Of a DNA stretch of 64,000 bases, positions 31,734-43,672 are shown piece by piece. Origin of the DNA: Cytauxzoon felis. Its lineage: Eukaryota > Apicomplexa > Aconoidasida > Piroplasmida > Theileriidae. Both the position numbers and the translations under genes were made by a program. Location: NCBI GenBank assembly GCA_020283715.1, contig JAIQCW010000312.1, forward strand, positions 1-64,000, given 5' to 3'. The notes beneath the pieces are model-generated. The model was not told the origin of the DNA, made no database searches, and saw only the letters and a program-made list of their open reading frames with translations. Each line of letters begins with the position of its first letter. Position 1 is the stretch's first letter.

Positions 31734-34612
31734 TTATAATTCTAATTGTTTATGTTTTCCTGCTATTAATGTTGACCCTATACCTCTCGTCAAATCAGGA
31801 TCTATATAAACGGCTTGATTTTCTATACCACCCAAATTAACACCTCTTTTTATCTTTAGAAATCCATCGACACCCCAATTAACTCCCCAAGTATTGCGAA
31901 CTATCCAATACTTCTGCAATATTCCATCATGTTCCTCTTCTCCCCAACCTACAATCGCCACAGCATGATTAGTATACTCCCAGCCTGAATATAAGTACAT
32001 TTATCAATCGTTAATTATTTGAATTCCTTTGTATTGCAGAGGATTATCTACTCGAAGTCCAATTCTACTCTCTTCGTCTTGAGACAGGTCTCCACCTGAG
32101 GTCCGTCCTGCCGTCAGCTCTTCTATTTACTTCCCCCTCCGCTTCCCTGAGATCAGCTACGGGTAGTCCACTTGTGGTCCAATCACTACCTTCACCACGA
32201 TCTCCGGGAGTGGCATTACCCTTTAGGGATAGGTAATAGAAGGGCCTCCACGGCGAGTGGAATGAGAGTAGGATTGGACAGGTGGAAAATTGAGTATGTT
32301 ATAAAGTCTTACCATTGAGGTTGTGTGATGGTAAATCGCATATAAATCCGTGTTTACTATAATCATCATAAATTCCTATTACAGGATGAATTGTAATATT
32401 ATACGAGAAACATACCGTTACTGTAGTAAAATAGATTTTCTGGAGCGAAAATTGCAGATACAATAGGACCATGATGATAAATTTCGTTCATCATTTCACT
32501 CTCTGTCGTACATTCATAACAACTACCAACATAACCATAACCCTTCGCATACCTAAAACAAATATAATCATATTACAATAAGGTAAAATCTCCACTTGAG
32601 GTCTGTTCTTCCGGGTTAATCTCGCCATGATCTCCGGGAGTGGCTCTACTCTTTAGAGATAGGTAAATAAGAAGGCCTCCACGGCGAGTGGAAGGGAGGG
32701 TGGAATGGATCTCAAGTGGAACAGAAGAATGTAGACTCTTTGGAGTAATTTATTATACTTACCACTTGTTAGTTTTCAAATCTGTTTTACATTCGGGTAG
32801 AGTATCGTTTGTTTCCACTGTTGTATATTATATTTATTATAGTTTACTTTTTTGCTTACTTTCATAATTATATTTGGATTCGGGTGATATTCCATATTCA
32901 GTAGCGTATTTACCTACCAAGTATGGGAATCCTCCTTTACATCCTTGAGTAAAATGCTATAAGATATACATTTATATTATGAATAAACTTACACAACAAG
33001 ATATAATTTCTTGTACAGAAATACTGAATTTATTAATATCCCAATCAATTTTAGGGTAAAATTTCTTTATTATAATGTTAAATCTACTAGCGAGTGTATA
33101 AGCAGCAGACATAGCATAACAACTACCACATTCACCTTGTGAATATAATTGTATGTCTACAAAATTTTTATTATTAAATGGATCACCCCAAGACCTATAA
33201 AATATGGAAAATTAGTAAGAGATAAATTTACCATTCTTCCGGTAATATGGAATGATCTTTATCATGTTTCTTACATGCATATTTATGTTTCTTATCACCT
33301 ATGATACATAAAAATTATAGTATTCCCAATATACCCATTTGTAATAATCGTAAACCATCAACAAGTTTATGATGGATCTTATAATAATCAACACCCTTAT
33401 GCAATTGCATAAATCTAAATGGCGATAAATCCTTAAATTCCTTATATTCCTTCATCTCCCATAATTGCATGCTCTTCCGGGTAGACAAGTTCTGTTCCTC
33501 CGGGTTGACATCCTTTGTTCCACTAGGCGTGGAGCCTTCTTTATTTAGTTTCCCATCCGCTTCCCTGAGATCAGCTCCGGGTTCCACTTGAGGTCCAATA
33601 CTACTCTTCATTCCATCCTCGCCACGATCTCCGGGAGTGGCATCACCCTTTAGGGATAACAAATTAGAAGAGGCCTCCACGCCTAGTGGAAAGACATCAG
33701 GTGGAATGCCCAGTGGAACACTCGTTGTATTGGGAGAAGGTGTTGTAACTTCAGGTGGAGGATCCTCTTTCGACACAATCTTCGATTGCTTAGATCCATA
33801 ATGCGGACGATCAATTACGTATGATTCTCTGTGTTTTTTCATTATATTTTCGGCGCAAAAACAACCCCAAAGGTATTTAACACGTCCATTATCAATAAAT
33901 TTTTTACTTAACCAGCCAATTTGTAACTTTGAAGGATCAGTTTTATAGCATTTTATATGGCCATTCTCATCTTCCATACCATCAAATTTCCCTTTACATT
34001 CTGAGGTCCCAAGATTCTCGTACTTGAAGTAACCTAATTCTCATAGATGAAGTTATAGTTGAATCTTACCGAAATATCTGCAATCACCTATTACTAAATC
34101 TATTCCTTCATCATAAACCAGTGTCCTATGAATTTAATTAGTAAAATCAAAAAACGCGTGTCATGTACAGGAATTCTACCCGGAGGAACAGGAATATGAC
34201 ATACCAGTTACCAAGGACATTTATTGTATTATAATCTAATATAGATAGATATTTCCACTGATTTCTCGGGTGTATTTCACTTCTATGGAATGAACGTTGC
34301 GTGCTGAGCTCGATTATTGATTCATTCAATTCACCAAAATTATCTTCGAGATAACTCTTGTAATCACTCAACTTCAAATTCTCTAAATTATCATTAGGAA
34401 TGCCACCACCGCACTTCTGAGGTTCTTCCGTAAGCTTTGAAGTCTCGTAAATCCGCCATAATCCCAGCACGTCGCTCTATAAAAAAGTGTATAGACAATA
34501 TGGAAATGGAACAAACGTTAAGAACATGAATTGGTAAATCACATTTTACTCCACGATATTGCGATAATAATAAACTAAACAATAACAGACTACATACTAT
34601 ACACATTATCAA
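31734..34612 (-). CDS. Dipeptidyl peptidase 1 / cathepsin C
   Basis: This is a papain-family lysosomal-type protease that removes dipeptides from protein N-termini. A signal peptide (CIVCSLLLFSLLLSQYRGV) is followed by the exclusion domain (VLGLWRIYETS, CGGGIPNDNLENL). The catalytic exons contain Gln and Cys in QGECGSCYAMSAAYTLASR, His in GWEYTNHAVAIVGWG, and Asn in KYWIVRNTWGVNWG; the ending GIENQAVYIDPDLTRG is typical of cathepsin C. About nine exons; small introns are 35-55 nt, two others carry elements. One further element is translated in frame between the exclusion and catalytic domains (after KIVSKEDPPPEV, before MQLWEMKEYKEF), at the propeptide region. Theileria and Plasmodium have several such enzymes. 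Confidence 0.8.
32045..32285 (-). repeat. Hairpin-cassette element in cathepsin C intron (CCCT/AGGG version)
   Basis: CCACCTGAGGTCC, CCTGCCGTCAGCT, GCT/AGC arm, CCACTTGTGGTCC, the reverse arm with the second hairpin as CCCTTTAGGG, and GCCTCCACGGCGAGTGG. Sense to the host. Confidence 0.85.
32590..32722 (-). repeat. Hairpin-cassette fragment in cathepsin C intron
   Basis: CCACTTGAGGTC, one spacer unit, the reverse GCC(A)/TGGC arm (GCCATGATCTCCGGGAGTGGC), GCCTCCACGGCGAGTGG and ATCTCAAGTGG. The left arm is missing. Confidence 0.8.
33470..33765 (-). repeat. Hairpin-cassette element inside cathepsin C exon (CCCT/AGGG version)
   Basis: Two spacer units, CCACTAGGCGTGGAGCC, GCT/AGC arm, CCACTTGAGGTCC, the reverse GCCAC/GTGGC arm with CCCTTTAGGG, CCACGCCTAGTGG. 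It is open in the host frame as SSNLLSLKGDATPGDRGE ... GADLREADGKLNKE. Confidence 0.85.
34163..34196 (+). repeat. Isolated spacer unit in cathepsin C gene
   Basis: AGGAATTCTACCCGGAGGAACAGG, two joined spacer units without arms. It is the smallest recognisable fragment and shows that spacer units can occur alone. Confidence 0.65.
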
Positions 34613-34848
34613 TTTTCAATCTGAACGACATCACTAGTCGTTACACATCAGGCGACTACACTATAGCCACCAGAGATATAAATAGTCTGAAAAAATTCAA
34701 AAGTGTTTATTATAATTGTTTAAATGTTAATAGAAAAATTCCAAGGTCTAATTGACCTGTAGTTTGTTGCTGGTCTAATTATTTATGACTACTATAAAGG
34801 AAGCGTCATTCAAGGGAATTTCACCTGAGCTTGAGTTTTGTGAATAAA

Positions 34849-35503
34849 ATGACGGAAACTTTGGACGAAGATGATTTATTACTATTGGAATACAGCAGAT
34901 TGTATTCTGAAAAGGCTCGTGAATATTTATCGCAAAAATCTGTTGGATCTGACGATCAATCGCATATTGTAGATACTTTGAAGCTAAAATTAAAGGACCA
35001 TTTAGAAGTTGAAGTTAAACCTGTAAATGTGAGTTTTATAGTTTTCTATATTTATTAATGTTAAATTTCAGGAACAGTTAACTAATAGGGCTGTAAAGAA
35101 GGATGATGAGCTTGGTGAATCGTGGGATCCATTAAAAGAACGAGAGATAACACCTGAAATAGCGAGGGAATGGCGTGCAATACAGTTGAGAGGCTTTGTA
35201 GATCCTAAGAAATTCTATAAAAATTCAACTACAATGGAACCTGTTCCCACTAGATTTGATATTGGCGTAATAAGAGAACCTTTGGGAGTACGTGCTGGAC
35301 CAGGTGAAGAATCGCAAGCATACGGCACATCGAATTCTAGGAAACGTAAACATGGTGTATCAATTGTTAATCAACTGCTTTCTCAAGATCAAACTTGGAC
35401 TAAGAAGAAGTATAAAGAAATACAAACTGAGAAATCTTCTGGTAAAAAAGGATGGTATCACCGTCAATTGAAGAAGAGAAGACTAGGAAAGAAGCGATCT
35501 TAA
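34849..35503 (+). CDS. FCF2: Pre-rRNA processing protein FCF2
   Basis: Two exons, 34849-35028 and 35072-35503, give 203 residues. The Fcf2 domain is clear: REITPEIAREWRAIQLRGFV, DPKKFYKNSTTMEPVPTRFD, IGVIREP, then VNQLLSQDQTWTKKKYKEIQ and the basic tail KKGWYHRQLKKRRLGKKR. FCF2 is a nucleolar factor for early small-subunit rRNA cleavage. The ATG at 34849 was chosen because the frame upstream has only a TTG. The 43-nt intron is free of elements. Confidence 0.85.
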
Positions 35504-35617
35504 CGGTAATAAACATCTATCGATTATACCTTATAATTTAATTGAAGTCTTATTTATATTCATTCAACATAAACATTCCAAATCCACCAATTCATATTAT
35601 TACCACTAATCGCTGCA

Positions 35618-35710
35618 GTTCCACATGAGGTCTTTCCACTAGGCGTGGAGCTCTTCTATTTACGTCCCCTTCCAGCTCCCATAGATCGCTTCCAGGTTCC
35701 ACTTGAGGTC
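35618..35710. repeat. Solo hairpin-cassette arm, intergenic
   Basis: CCACATGAGGTC, CCACTAGGCGTGGAGCT, one AGC/GCT arm (CCAGCTCCCATAGATCGCTTCC) and CCACTTGAGGTC. A single arm bounded by two end motifs, with no partner arm. Confidence 0.8.
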
Positions 35711-36069
35711 ATGTACTTTAATAATCCTTTAATAATATAAAACTAATTATGATTATCTTCCTTCAATCATTTACAACTCATGTATAATATTTTAATAATT
35801 TAATGAAGTATATATAAGTTAGTATTATTATTAGTATAATATAGTTACCATTATATTCTTACATCATGTTAGTACTTATATAGTATATATATTATAATTA
35901 TTATTTATATTAATACTTATATACCTTCATACAACTATACATCATCCTTCAATTGTATTATTATATTAGTATAAATTATAGATATAGAGATATTATCAAT
36001 AGACACCATGAAGTGGGTAATTATAGTGTTTTTTATCCCTACAACCCGATATTTCTGGGGTTATGTGGC

Positions 36070-36322
36070 GGATGGAAGGTAGTGATGAAGAGTAGTGATG
36101 GATCATCCATCATGGGAATGATGGAAGATGGTGCTAAGGATGTGTTGGATGTAACCTCAAGTGGAATGAAGAGTAGTACTGGACCTCGAGTCGAACCCGA
36201 AGCTGATCTCAGGGAAGCGGAGGGGGAAGTAAATAGAGAAGCTGACGGCAGGACGAAGAGAGGTGGATATTTACCTAGATTAATGGCCGTCGGATGGGCC
36301 TCAGGTGGATGTAACTTCAGTT
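36070..36322 (+). repeat. Hairpin-cassette element, intergenic, with GGATCATCC module
   Basis: The module GATGGATCATCCATCATGGG is followed by ACCTCAAGTGG, ACCTCGAGTCG, a reverse GCT/AGC arm, GCTGACGGCAGG, and an extra module GAGGTGGATATTTACCTAGA that recurs at 38245. The gap 35504-36374 also holds the solo arm at 35618 and AT-rich DNA. Confidence 0.8.
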
Positions 36323-36374
36323 CGAGTAAGAATATGGTATGATTAGATTAAGATTATTTGTGTGATTATATTTA

Positions 36375-39300
36375 TTAGATCCATTTATGTTCTCGATCGT
36401 ATTTTTCGAGTGTTTTGAGTAGTGTATTTGCTGATACTACTACATCTTTCCATCCGTTATTTTGTGCATTATTGGAGACATTTTTGAGGCAGTTGAGTAA
36501 TCTTTTACCTGCGATTGAGGTGATTGGGAAGGCTTCATGGCATCTAGCTAGGAAGATGATGGCTGATTTTTGATCGATCCAATTGGGATTGATGGTATTA
36601 TTATTATTAACATCACCACATAATTGTAATCCTAATGCATAACTTAATGATCTTAAAATACGTCCTTCCCATTTACGTATACCACATAATAATTGTTGAT
36701 GTGTTAATGCTTTATCAGGTATAAATTTAAATGTAGTACAAAAGCAAGGATGATTAATAACCATTAATTCAAATTCTTTTTGATTATCATTCCATCTTTT
36801 AATATTATTAAATAAATGACATACAAAAATAGCAAGTAAAGGTGCTTCACGTTCAGTACAACATCTAATTAATGGCATTAACATTTTAGTCCAACAATTA
36901 GTAAAATCAAAATAATTAAAATATTCTATTCTACATTCTAACATTAAATCAATTAATTTACCACAAAATAATGAATCAGCTTCACTTATAAATAATCTAT
37001 TTATAATACAATTTTTAACAAATGAACATGTAATATTAGGTCCAATTTGTATATTTTTTTCTAACCAATTTAAACTAATATTATTAAATTCTTTTTTAAC
37101 CTCTTCAACTCTAATTTTTTGTAATTCATATTCATCTTTTAATAATTGTTGTCTTAATAATAATTTTTTTAATTTTCTACTTATATTCTCCCAACTATTT
37201 AATTTTAATAAACATTTATCATATTGTTCATTAGGTAAATATATATCTTGTAATTTTAATGACCATATATATTTATAAAAATTTATTGATAATGGATATA
37301 CATTTTTATTATTAATATCTATAAATTCATTATTATTTATAAATTTTATTATTATTTCATATTCCCAATATTTTATTAATCTATTAAATATTATTATATT
37401 ATTATTATTACCCATTATATATATAAAATCTATTAATTGTAAACATAATCTATATAAATGATCTACTATATAACACATACCACGTATACCATTTTTATAT
37501 TCACTATCATATAATATCTCATTACGTATCTTACCACATATCATCAATATAAAATTTACATATAATGGATTCAATAATACTTTACATAAACTCTCTCTAG
37601 AACTATTACCAACCATATCATCATCAGCACTATTAGCCATTATCTCCATACGTAATAATGGACCACCACCCTGAGCATATAATTGATCCATTGTTAATGA
37701 ATGAGCATCACATAATTGTGGTACACCACCAACTATCTCCAATAATGTACCTATATATTCCAATGATAACCAATCATTAGGTAATATATCCGGATATACA
37801 TTCTCTACACTACCTGGTATCTCAACCTCTTGAACCAATTCACCTATATATAATTATAAAACACAAATGATAATAATAACCGAATGTTGTCTTCTCCACA
37901 TGAGGTCCAATCGTATTCTCTTCGTCTTGACGTTCCACCTGAGGTCGTCTTGCAGACAGCTTCTTTATTTAGTTGTCCCTCCGCTTCCCTGAGATCAGCT
38001 ACGGGTTCCACTTCCACTTGAGGTTACATTATTACCTTCTCGTTCTTCCGGGTTAAACTTTTTCTGTTCCTCTGGGTATATTTCCTGTTCTTAGGGGTTG
38101 ATTATCTTCGTTCTTCCGGGTTTAAATTGCCACGATCTCTGGGAGTGGCTCTACTCTTTAGAGATAGGTAATTGGAAGAGGCCTCCACGGTGAGTGGAAC
38201 ATATAGTGACTGGACCTCAGGTGGAGAGCTGACGGCAGGATGAATAGAGGTGGATATTTACCTAGACCTAACGGTCGTCGGATTGGACCTCGAGTGGTGT
38301 TGTTGTAGTGATAAACATACTATTATTGTTATATTTTTTGAAGATGAGTTTATGATTATTGATGGTATTATTGAGTGAGAAGAGTATATATAAGAGTAAT
38401 GGTTTGATATCGGTATTGGTATGTCTTTTGAATATTCTGGCTGCTAATTGTGTATTAACTAATAATTTTTTATTTCTACCGATATCATCAACATTAGTAA
38501 TATTAATATATTTTTTGAATTGATTACAGCATAATCTAAAGAAGAATACATCACAAGTTAATTTAGAAAAATATTTAGTAACTTCAGATAAAGGTGCAAC
38601 AAGATTTTCAAACATTTCACATTGCGTAATAATAATATCAACAGTAGCAAATGGATTAATAGAAGCAATACCAGTAATTAATGAAACAATACCTCTAACA
38701 GAAGCATTTTTAGTATTTTTTAACATATTAGAAGTAACACGTTTAAAAATAGATTTTGTTTTAATACAAGTAATAGAATGTGTAGTATTAATAATTAATA
38801 TATTTATATCATAACAAGAAGATAATTTTATATCAATAAATTTATTAATATAATTATAATATATTAAATAACGATCAGATGTAGATAATTGTGATAATAA
38901 TTTCCATAATCTATCACCTATTTGATAATTACCTTCTGTACATAATATTAATGATGGTAATATATAATTCCATATTATAAATATTATTTTATCTTTATTT
39001 ATATTTATATATTCATTTAATAATTTTATTATTTTTGTAAAGGCAATCTGATTTAAATATAAACTTGAACCTATTAATGATAATATATATTCTAATTCAT
39101 CTAATGATATTACATCTTTCTTTATTAACATCCTAACTAATAATCTACATAATGATTTTGATATATAACCACTCAAATTTATAGGAAATTGTATCATCCT
39201 ATAATGATTTATTAAACGCTTTATTATATTCCATTCTCTACCATTTATATCATCTACCATATCTATCATAGATGATAATAATAATATCTTACCATTCTCC

Positions 39301-41021
39301 ATCGAATATATACAATCACGAATATTTACATAACTCTCACCAAAATTATATATCAATGGTATCATCAATCTATTATTTATATCTTCACCTGAAGTTACAG
39401 TACACCTTGTCTTCCCACTGCCGTGGTGGCATTCTCTATTTAGTTGTCCCTTCGCTTCCCTGAGATCAGCTACGGGTTTTCCACTTGAGGTTACATCACT
39501 AACTTTCTGTTCTTCCGGGTTGACATCTTTTGTTACTCCGGGTAGATTTCCTGTTCTTAGGGGTTGATCATCTTCGTTCTTACGGGTTAACACTTTCTGT
39601 TCTTCCGGTTTATTTCCGCCACGATCTCCGGGAGTGGCTTTACTCTTTAGAGATGAATAATTAGAAGAGCTGACGGCAGGACTGACCTCAGGTGGAGAGC
39701 CATCTGCAAGACGACTTCGAGTGGAAGGAGAGTTGGATTGGAAATCATTTGTATTGGATTGTAATTCGGTTGGATTGGATGTATCAATATTAAGAAGATC
39801 ATCATCATTATGATTATCATTATTGATACCTAATTTATTTTTGAGTAATTGTTTGGCCATGAGTACGGTATATTTATTTAATTTGATATTATTGAATGAA
39901 TTAACAGTATCATTAAGTGTATATTTATCATTGATAGGTGTACTAGCAATAGCTTTTAATATATGTAATGGTATATTATTACGATTAGTATTAATAGGTC
40001 TATGTTTAGATGATTTAATAAATTGATTAATAATAATTGTAAATATAGAATCAGGTGGATCAAGATAACCATATAATTTATTAATAGATAATTTATTAAT
40101 TAATATAAGTTTAGCTATTAAATTATATAAATTAAATGATAATATATAAAATTTATCTTGATAAATACAATCATTTTTAATATTATAATAATGTTTTAAT
40201 ATTAATAATATAATATCTTGTAATTTATCTAATGGAAATTGTATTATTAATTTTATTGTATAATCTATAGATTTATTTGTTAAACAACACCAAATTATTA
40301 TTTCATATAACATACGTGTAGGACATAATGAATATTTACCAAATATTTTATTAATATCATTTATTATATTATTATTATTATTATTAGAAAAATATAATAA
40401 TTGATTAAATAAATCATATCCTATTGGACATTCTCTCCATAATCCATGTACTTTTAATACAAATTGATTACGTGTACGTTCTCTTATTGCTATAGATGTT
40501 AAACCATTAGAATATCCACAATTATCTAATTTATATGCATCTATAGATGCTACAATCTCTCTAGATGTTGTTATACCAAATCTTTCTAATGATTCTAAAA
40601 AAATTTCTAAATTTTTTTTATATTTTAATTCATCCAATAAAAATCCTATACAATCTAATATACGAAATATTATTGTCGAACTCTTAAATACACTCACATA
40701 TTTTGTACGTAAACAATCAGCTGCTAATATAGGTGATATCTCACCATTTGCGATACATCTTATAAAATTAAATATTAATGATAAATTCGGCTCATCCAAA
40801 TCAAAATCTAATAACTCCTTTATACGATCACGCTCTTTTAAATTATTAGGACTATATGATCGCTTATCATTCAATTCTATTGATCTATCCTTTATATTGT
40901 CTAATTTCTTTACATGTCTATCTATAGCCAATCTCTTTGTAGATTTATTCAATCTTAAATCCTCCAATTCACGCTTCTTACCACGAGTTTTATTAGTTAT
41001 TATACCCTTAGATGGCTCCAT
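36375..41021 (-). CDS. THOC2: THO complex subunit 2
   Basis: THOC2 is the scaffold of the THO/TREX complex that couples transcription to mRNA export. Exon 1 (41021-38321, phase 1) and exon 2 (37843-36375) join to about 1,390 residues. Exon 1 has a basic start (TNKTRGKKRELEDLRLNKS) and long helices, including KLYGYLDPPDS. Exon 2 has PLYVNFILMICGKIRNE at about 90 and CIINRLFISEADSLFCGKLI at about 285, matching the conserved Tho2 domain in which Cys-x-LPR..SEAD precedes a Cys-Phe-lysine helix. A large hairpin element is translated in frame in exon 1 (about residues 425-545), and another expands the only intron to 477 nt. The family assignment rests on exon 2. Confidence 0.65.
37893..38300 (-). 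repeat. Hairpin-cassette element in THOC2 intron
   Basis: CCACATGAGGTCC, CCACCTGAGGTCG, CTTGCAGACAGCT, GCT/AGC arm, several spacer units, the reverse GCCAC/GTGGC arm, GCCTCCACGGTGAGTGG, GCTGACGGCAGG and the module GAGGTGGATATTTACCTAGA. Sense to the host. Confidence 0.85.
39388..39738 (-). repeat. Hairpin-cassette element inside THOC2 exon
   Basis: CACCTGAAGTT, CCCACTGCCGTGG, GCT/AGC arm, CCACTTGAGGTT, five spacer units, reverse GCCAC/GTGGC arm, GCTGACGGCAGG, ACCTCAGGTGG. It adds about 115 residues ([18 protein letters not shown] ... [14 protein letters not shown]). Confidence 0.85.
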
Positions 41022-41131
41022 CTATAATAATATACACTAAAATAATCAATCATACACCACACTCTATAATCATATAACAATCATAATCTTCCATACAAAT
41101 ATATAAAATTTATATCATATTATTCAATAAA

Positions 41132-43627
41132 TCAACTAAATATATCTTCATCATCTTGATGATTCTCACTATCATGAACCTCCTCTACCTCATGTACCGA
41201 CTCCTCCATACGCCTAACACACTTGTCAAATATCTCACGATGCCAACCAAAATAAATTACTGTACAAGTCTTATCATCAAAAGAACCCTGAATCTCAGCC
41301 GTTTTTACAACAAAATCAGCAGATTCCTCAGGCTTAAAACCCTTCTTTATACAATCACATATTATATCAACTATCTCCTATATAATTTTTATATGACAAT
41401 ATCGTTTTCCAGCGAGATCCAATCCACCTCTCTTCGTCTTCAGACAGCTCTCCACTTGAGGTCCAACTTTTCCATTGCATGGAGCTCTTCTAATTACCTA
41501 TCTCTAAAGAGTAATGCCACTCCCAGAGATCGTGGCGGAAGTCTAGTGGTTGGACCTCAGGTAGAACCTGGAAGCGATCTACGGGAGCTGGAAGGGGAAG
41601 TAAATAGAGAAGCTGTCTGCAAGACGACCTCAGGTGGGACGGCGAGTGGAATGAAGATAAGGTTATAACCTCATGTGGAAAGGGTAATGGTATGGTTATG
41701 TTTGACTAACTTGATTGGTGAGTACATCTGTGACGCCATCTGTACAGAGTGTGATGAATAGGTTTGTATCAAAGTCGATGTTATAGATGTTGATATCTGG
41801 TGATGAAGATACGATTTTATTTGGTTTTTTAAGGAAGATATCACCAATAGATCTTGATGTTGATAATGCACATGCGCCATAATCACATTTGATTTTAACA
41901 ACAGCTCTCCATGCACCTTGTAGATATTCAACAGTACCACCAGCTTTAATAATTCTTTCTTTTTCTGATTCATCATTTGGTTTATGATCTTTAGTTAATG
42001 GTTTAGCTTTATATTTTTTACCATCAATTTCACATAATATAGCACGAGAATCACCAGCATTAGCTGTTATTAATTTTAAACAACCATTAGGATCTGGTCC
42101 ATATAATAATACTATACATGCTGTAGAACCATCTGCTATTTTATTCCTCTCACTTATTGTAAGAAAATTATTATCTGTCATCTCAAAACCTTTTATACAA
42201 CCATTAACTAATGCTTCTACCTCTACACATTCATTACTCTGTGATTTCTTACGCTTGTTCCTCTTAGATTGTATACCCGTTATAGACTGACGAAATACAG
42301 ATAATATATTATTCTTCAAATGCTTTGATACATATTCAGAACAACTAAAAAATAAATACAATTATACAACATCCACACAACAAATCTACACTCTCTTCTA
42401 CCTGAAGTCTTTCCACCTGAGGTTACGGTCCTGCCGTAAGCTTTTCTAATTACCTATCTCTAAAGAGTAGAGCCACTCCCAGAGATCGTGGCCGAAGTCT
42501 AATGGATGTAACCTCAAGTGGAACCCGTAGCTGATCCACGGGAGCTGGAAGGGGAAGTAAATAAGAAAGCCTCCACGGCGAGTGGAAGAGGTGAAGGTAG
42601 TTATTTAGCCTCAGGTGGAGTATAAGATAGTGATATTTGATGTAAATGATTTAATATTTTTTGAGTGTTGACTTACGCTGATCCATAATGTCCATCAAAT
42701 ACTCCGGAGTAGTAACATAATGCATCGGAGTTTGTGACGTATTGTATAGACATACAATCACATTTAATATATCTATCTTCACATTCAGTTTTCCATTCAA
42801 CTTGACCCTAAGATATAATGAATAATAATAATAAATAAAATAAAAGTACCTTCCTAGATACAGTTCCTGCGATTAAATCTCTACTAAAATCCATCATTAC
42901 TGATGAAGAATCCGAATCATCACCTATATATATCAGTTAAAATACATACATAAACTAGACAAGTTGATAGCCTCATAATCCAAGAATAGCACTGCTATTG
43001 GCTTCCTCCACCTGAGGTCGAATCCAACAACTCTTCGTCTTGCAGACAGCTCCTCCAATTACCTATCTCTAAAGAGCAAAGCCACTCCCAGAGATCGTGG
43101 CGGTAGAGAAGGTAGTGATGGAATGAAGAGTAGTACTGGACCTCAAGTGGAGACCTCAAGTGGAGTACCCGTAGCTGATCTCAGGGAAGCGGAGGGGGAG
43201 GTAAATAGAGGAAGCTGTCTGCAAGACGAAGATAGTTAGATTAGACCTCAGGTGAGGGTAGTTTGTATCAGACAAACCATTATTTTCATCAATTTCAGGT
43301 TGATCATAGGCATTTATATAGTTTAAATCTTCGGATTTTCTTTTCTTGACGTTTTCATTGATATTTGTGTGATGGGAGATGGGTAGTTGTTTATCGTTAT
43401 TGATGGTATTGTTATTAATATCGACTATGGTTTGTGTATTGATATGAAAGTAAATTGATTCTTGTGGATTATACATCCATTCTTCCGATTCATGTATAAA
43501 CCATTTAGTATCTTCATCATTATCATTGCATAATGTCCATTTACCATCTTTGGGTACTACAAGATCGGTGTTATCATTCTATAATATCCATGTGTATGGT
43601 AAAAATGAAATTTAATACCTTTACCAT
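41132..43627 (-). CDS. PP2C-type Ser/Thr phosphatase with N-terminal OCRE-like segment
   Basis: The ATG at 43627 is followed at once by a GT-AG intron. The next exon has EEWMYNPQESIYFHINTQTI, which resembles an OCRE/aromatic repeat motif. Catalytic PP2C motifs follow over several exons: GVFDGHYGSA (metal-binding Asp and Gly), ITANAGDSRAILCE, ALSTSRSIGD, LFITLCTDGVTDVL and the closing FDDKTCTVIYFGWH. The tail is acidic. Metal-binding Asp positions appear intact. Three introns carry hairpin elements, all antisense to the host; the others are about 40-50 nt. Middle exon borders are read by eye and may shift by a few codons. Confidence 0.75.
41408..41685 (+). repeat. Hairpin-cassette element in PP2C intron
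   Basis: Worn left end, CCACTTGAGGTCC, TCCATTGCATGGA, GCCAC/GTGGC arm, ACCTCAGGTAG, a reverse AGC/GCT arm, AGCTGTCTGCAAG, ACCTCAGGTGG and ACCTCATGTGG. Confidence 0.85.
42405..42622 (+). repeat. Hairpin-cassette element in PP2C intron
   Basis: CCACCTGAGGTT, CCTGCCGTAAGCT, GCCAC/GTGGC arm, ACCTCAAGTGG, a right arm joining GCT (TAGCTGATCC) to GCT (GGGAGCTGG) halves, so unpaired, and GCCTCCACGGCGAGTGG. Confidence 0.85.
43005..43258 (+). repeat. Hairpin-cassette element in PP2C intron, matched ends
   Basis: CCACCTGAGGTCG, CTTGCAGACAGCT, GCCAC/GTGGC arm, two ACCTCAAGTGG motifs, reverse GCT/AGC arm, AGCTGTCTGCAAG, ACCTCAGGTGAGG. Left and right end cassettes are complementary here. Confidence 0.85.
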
Positions 43628-43672
43628 TATTTTAATTAAATAAAGATATATAAAAAAATAATTTATTAAAAA

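Noticed and set aside
35953..36342. 129-residue plus-strand reading frame
   Set aside because: Its second half is the translated intergenic hairpin element and its first half is simple AT-rich sequence; no exon borders or conserved domain.
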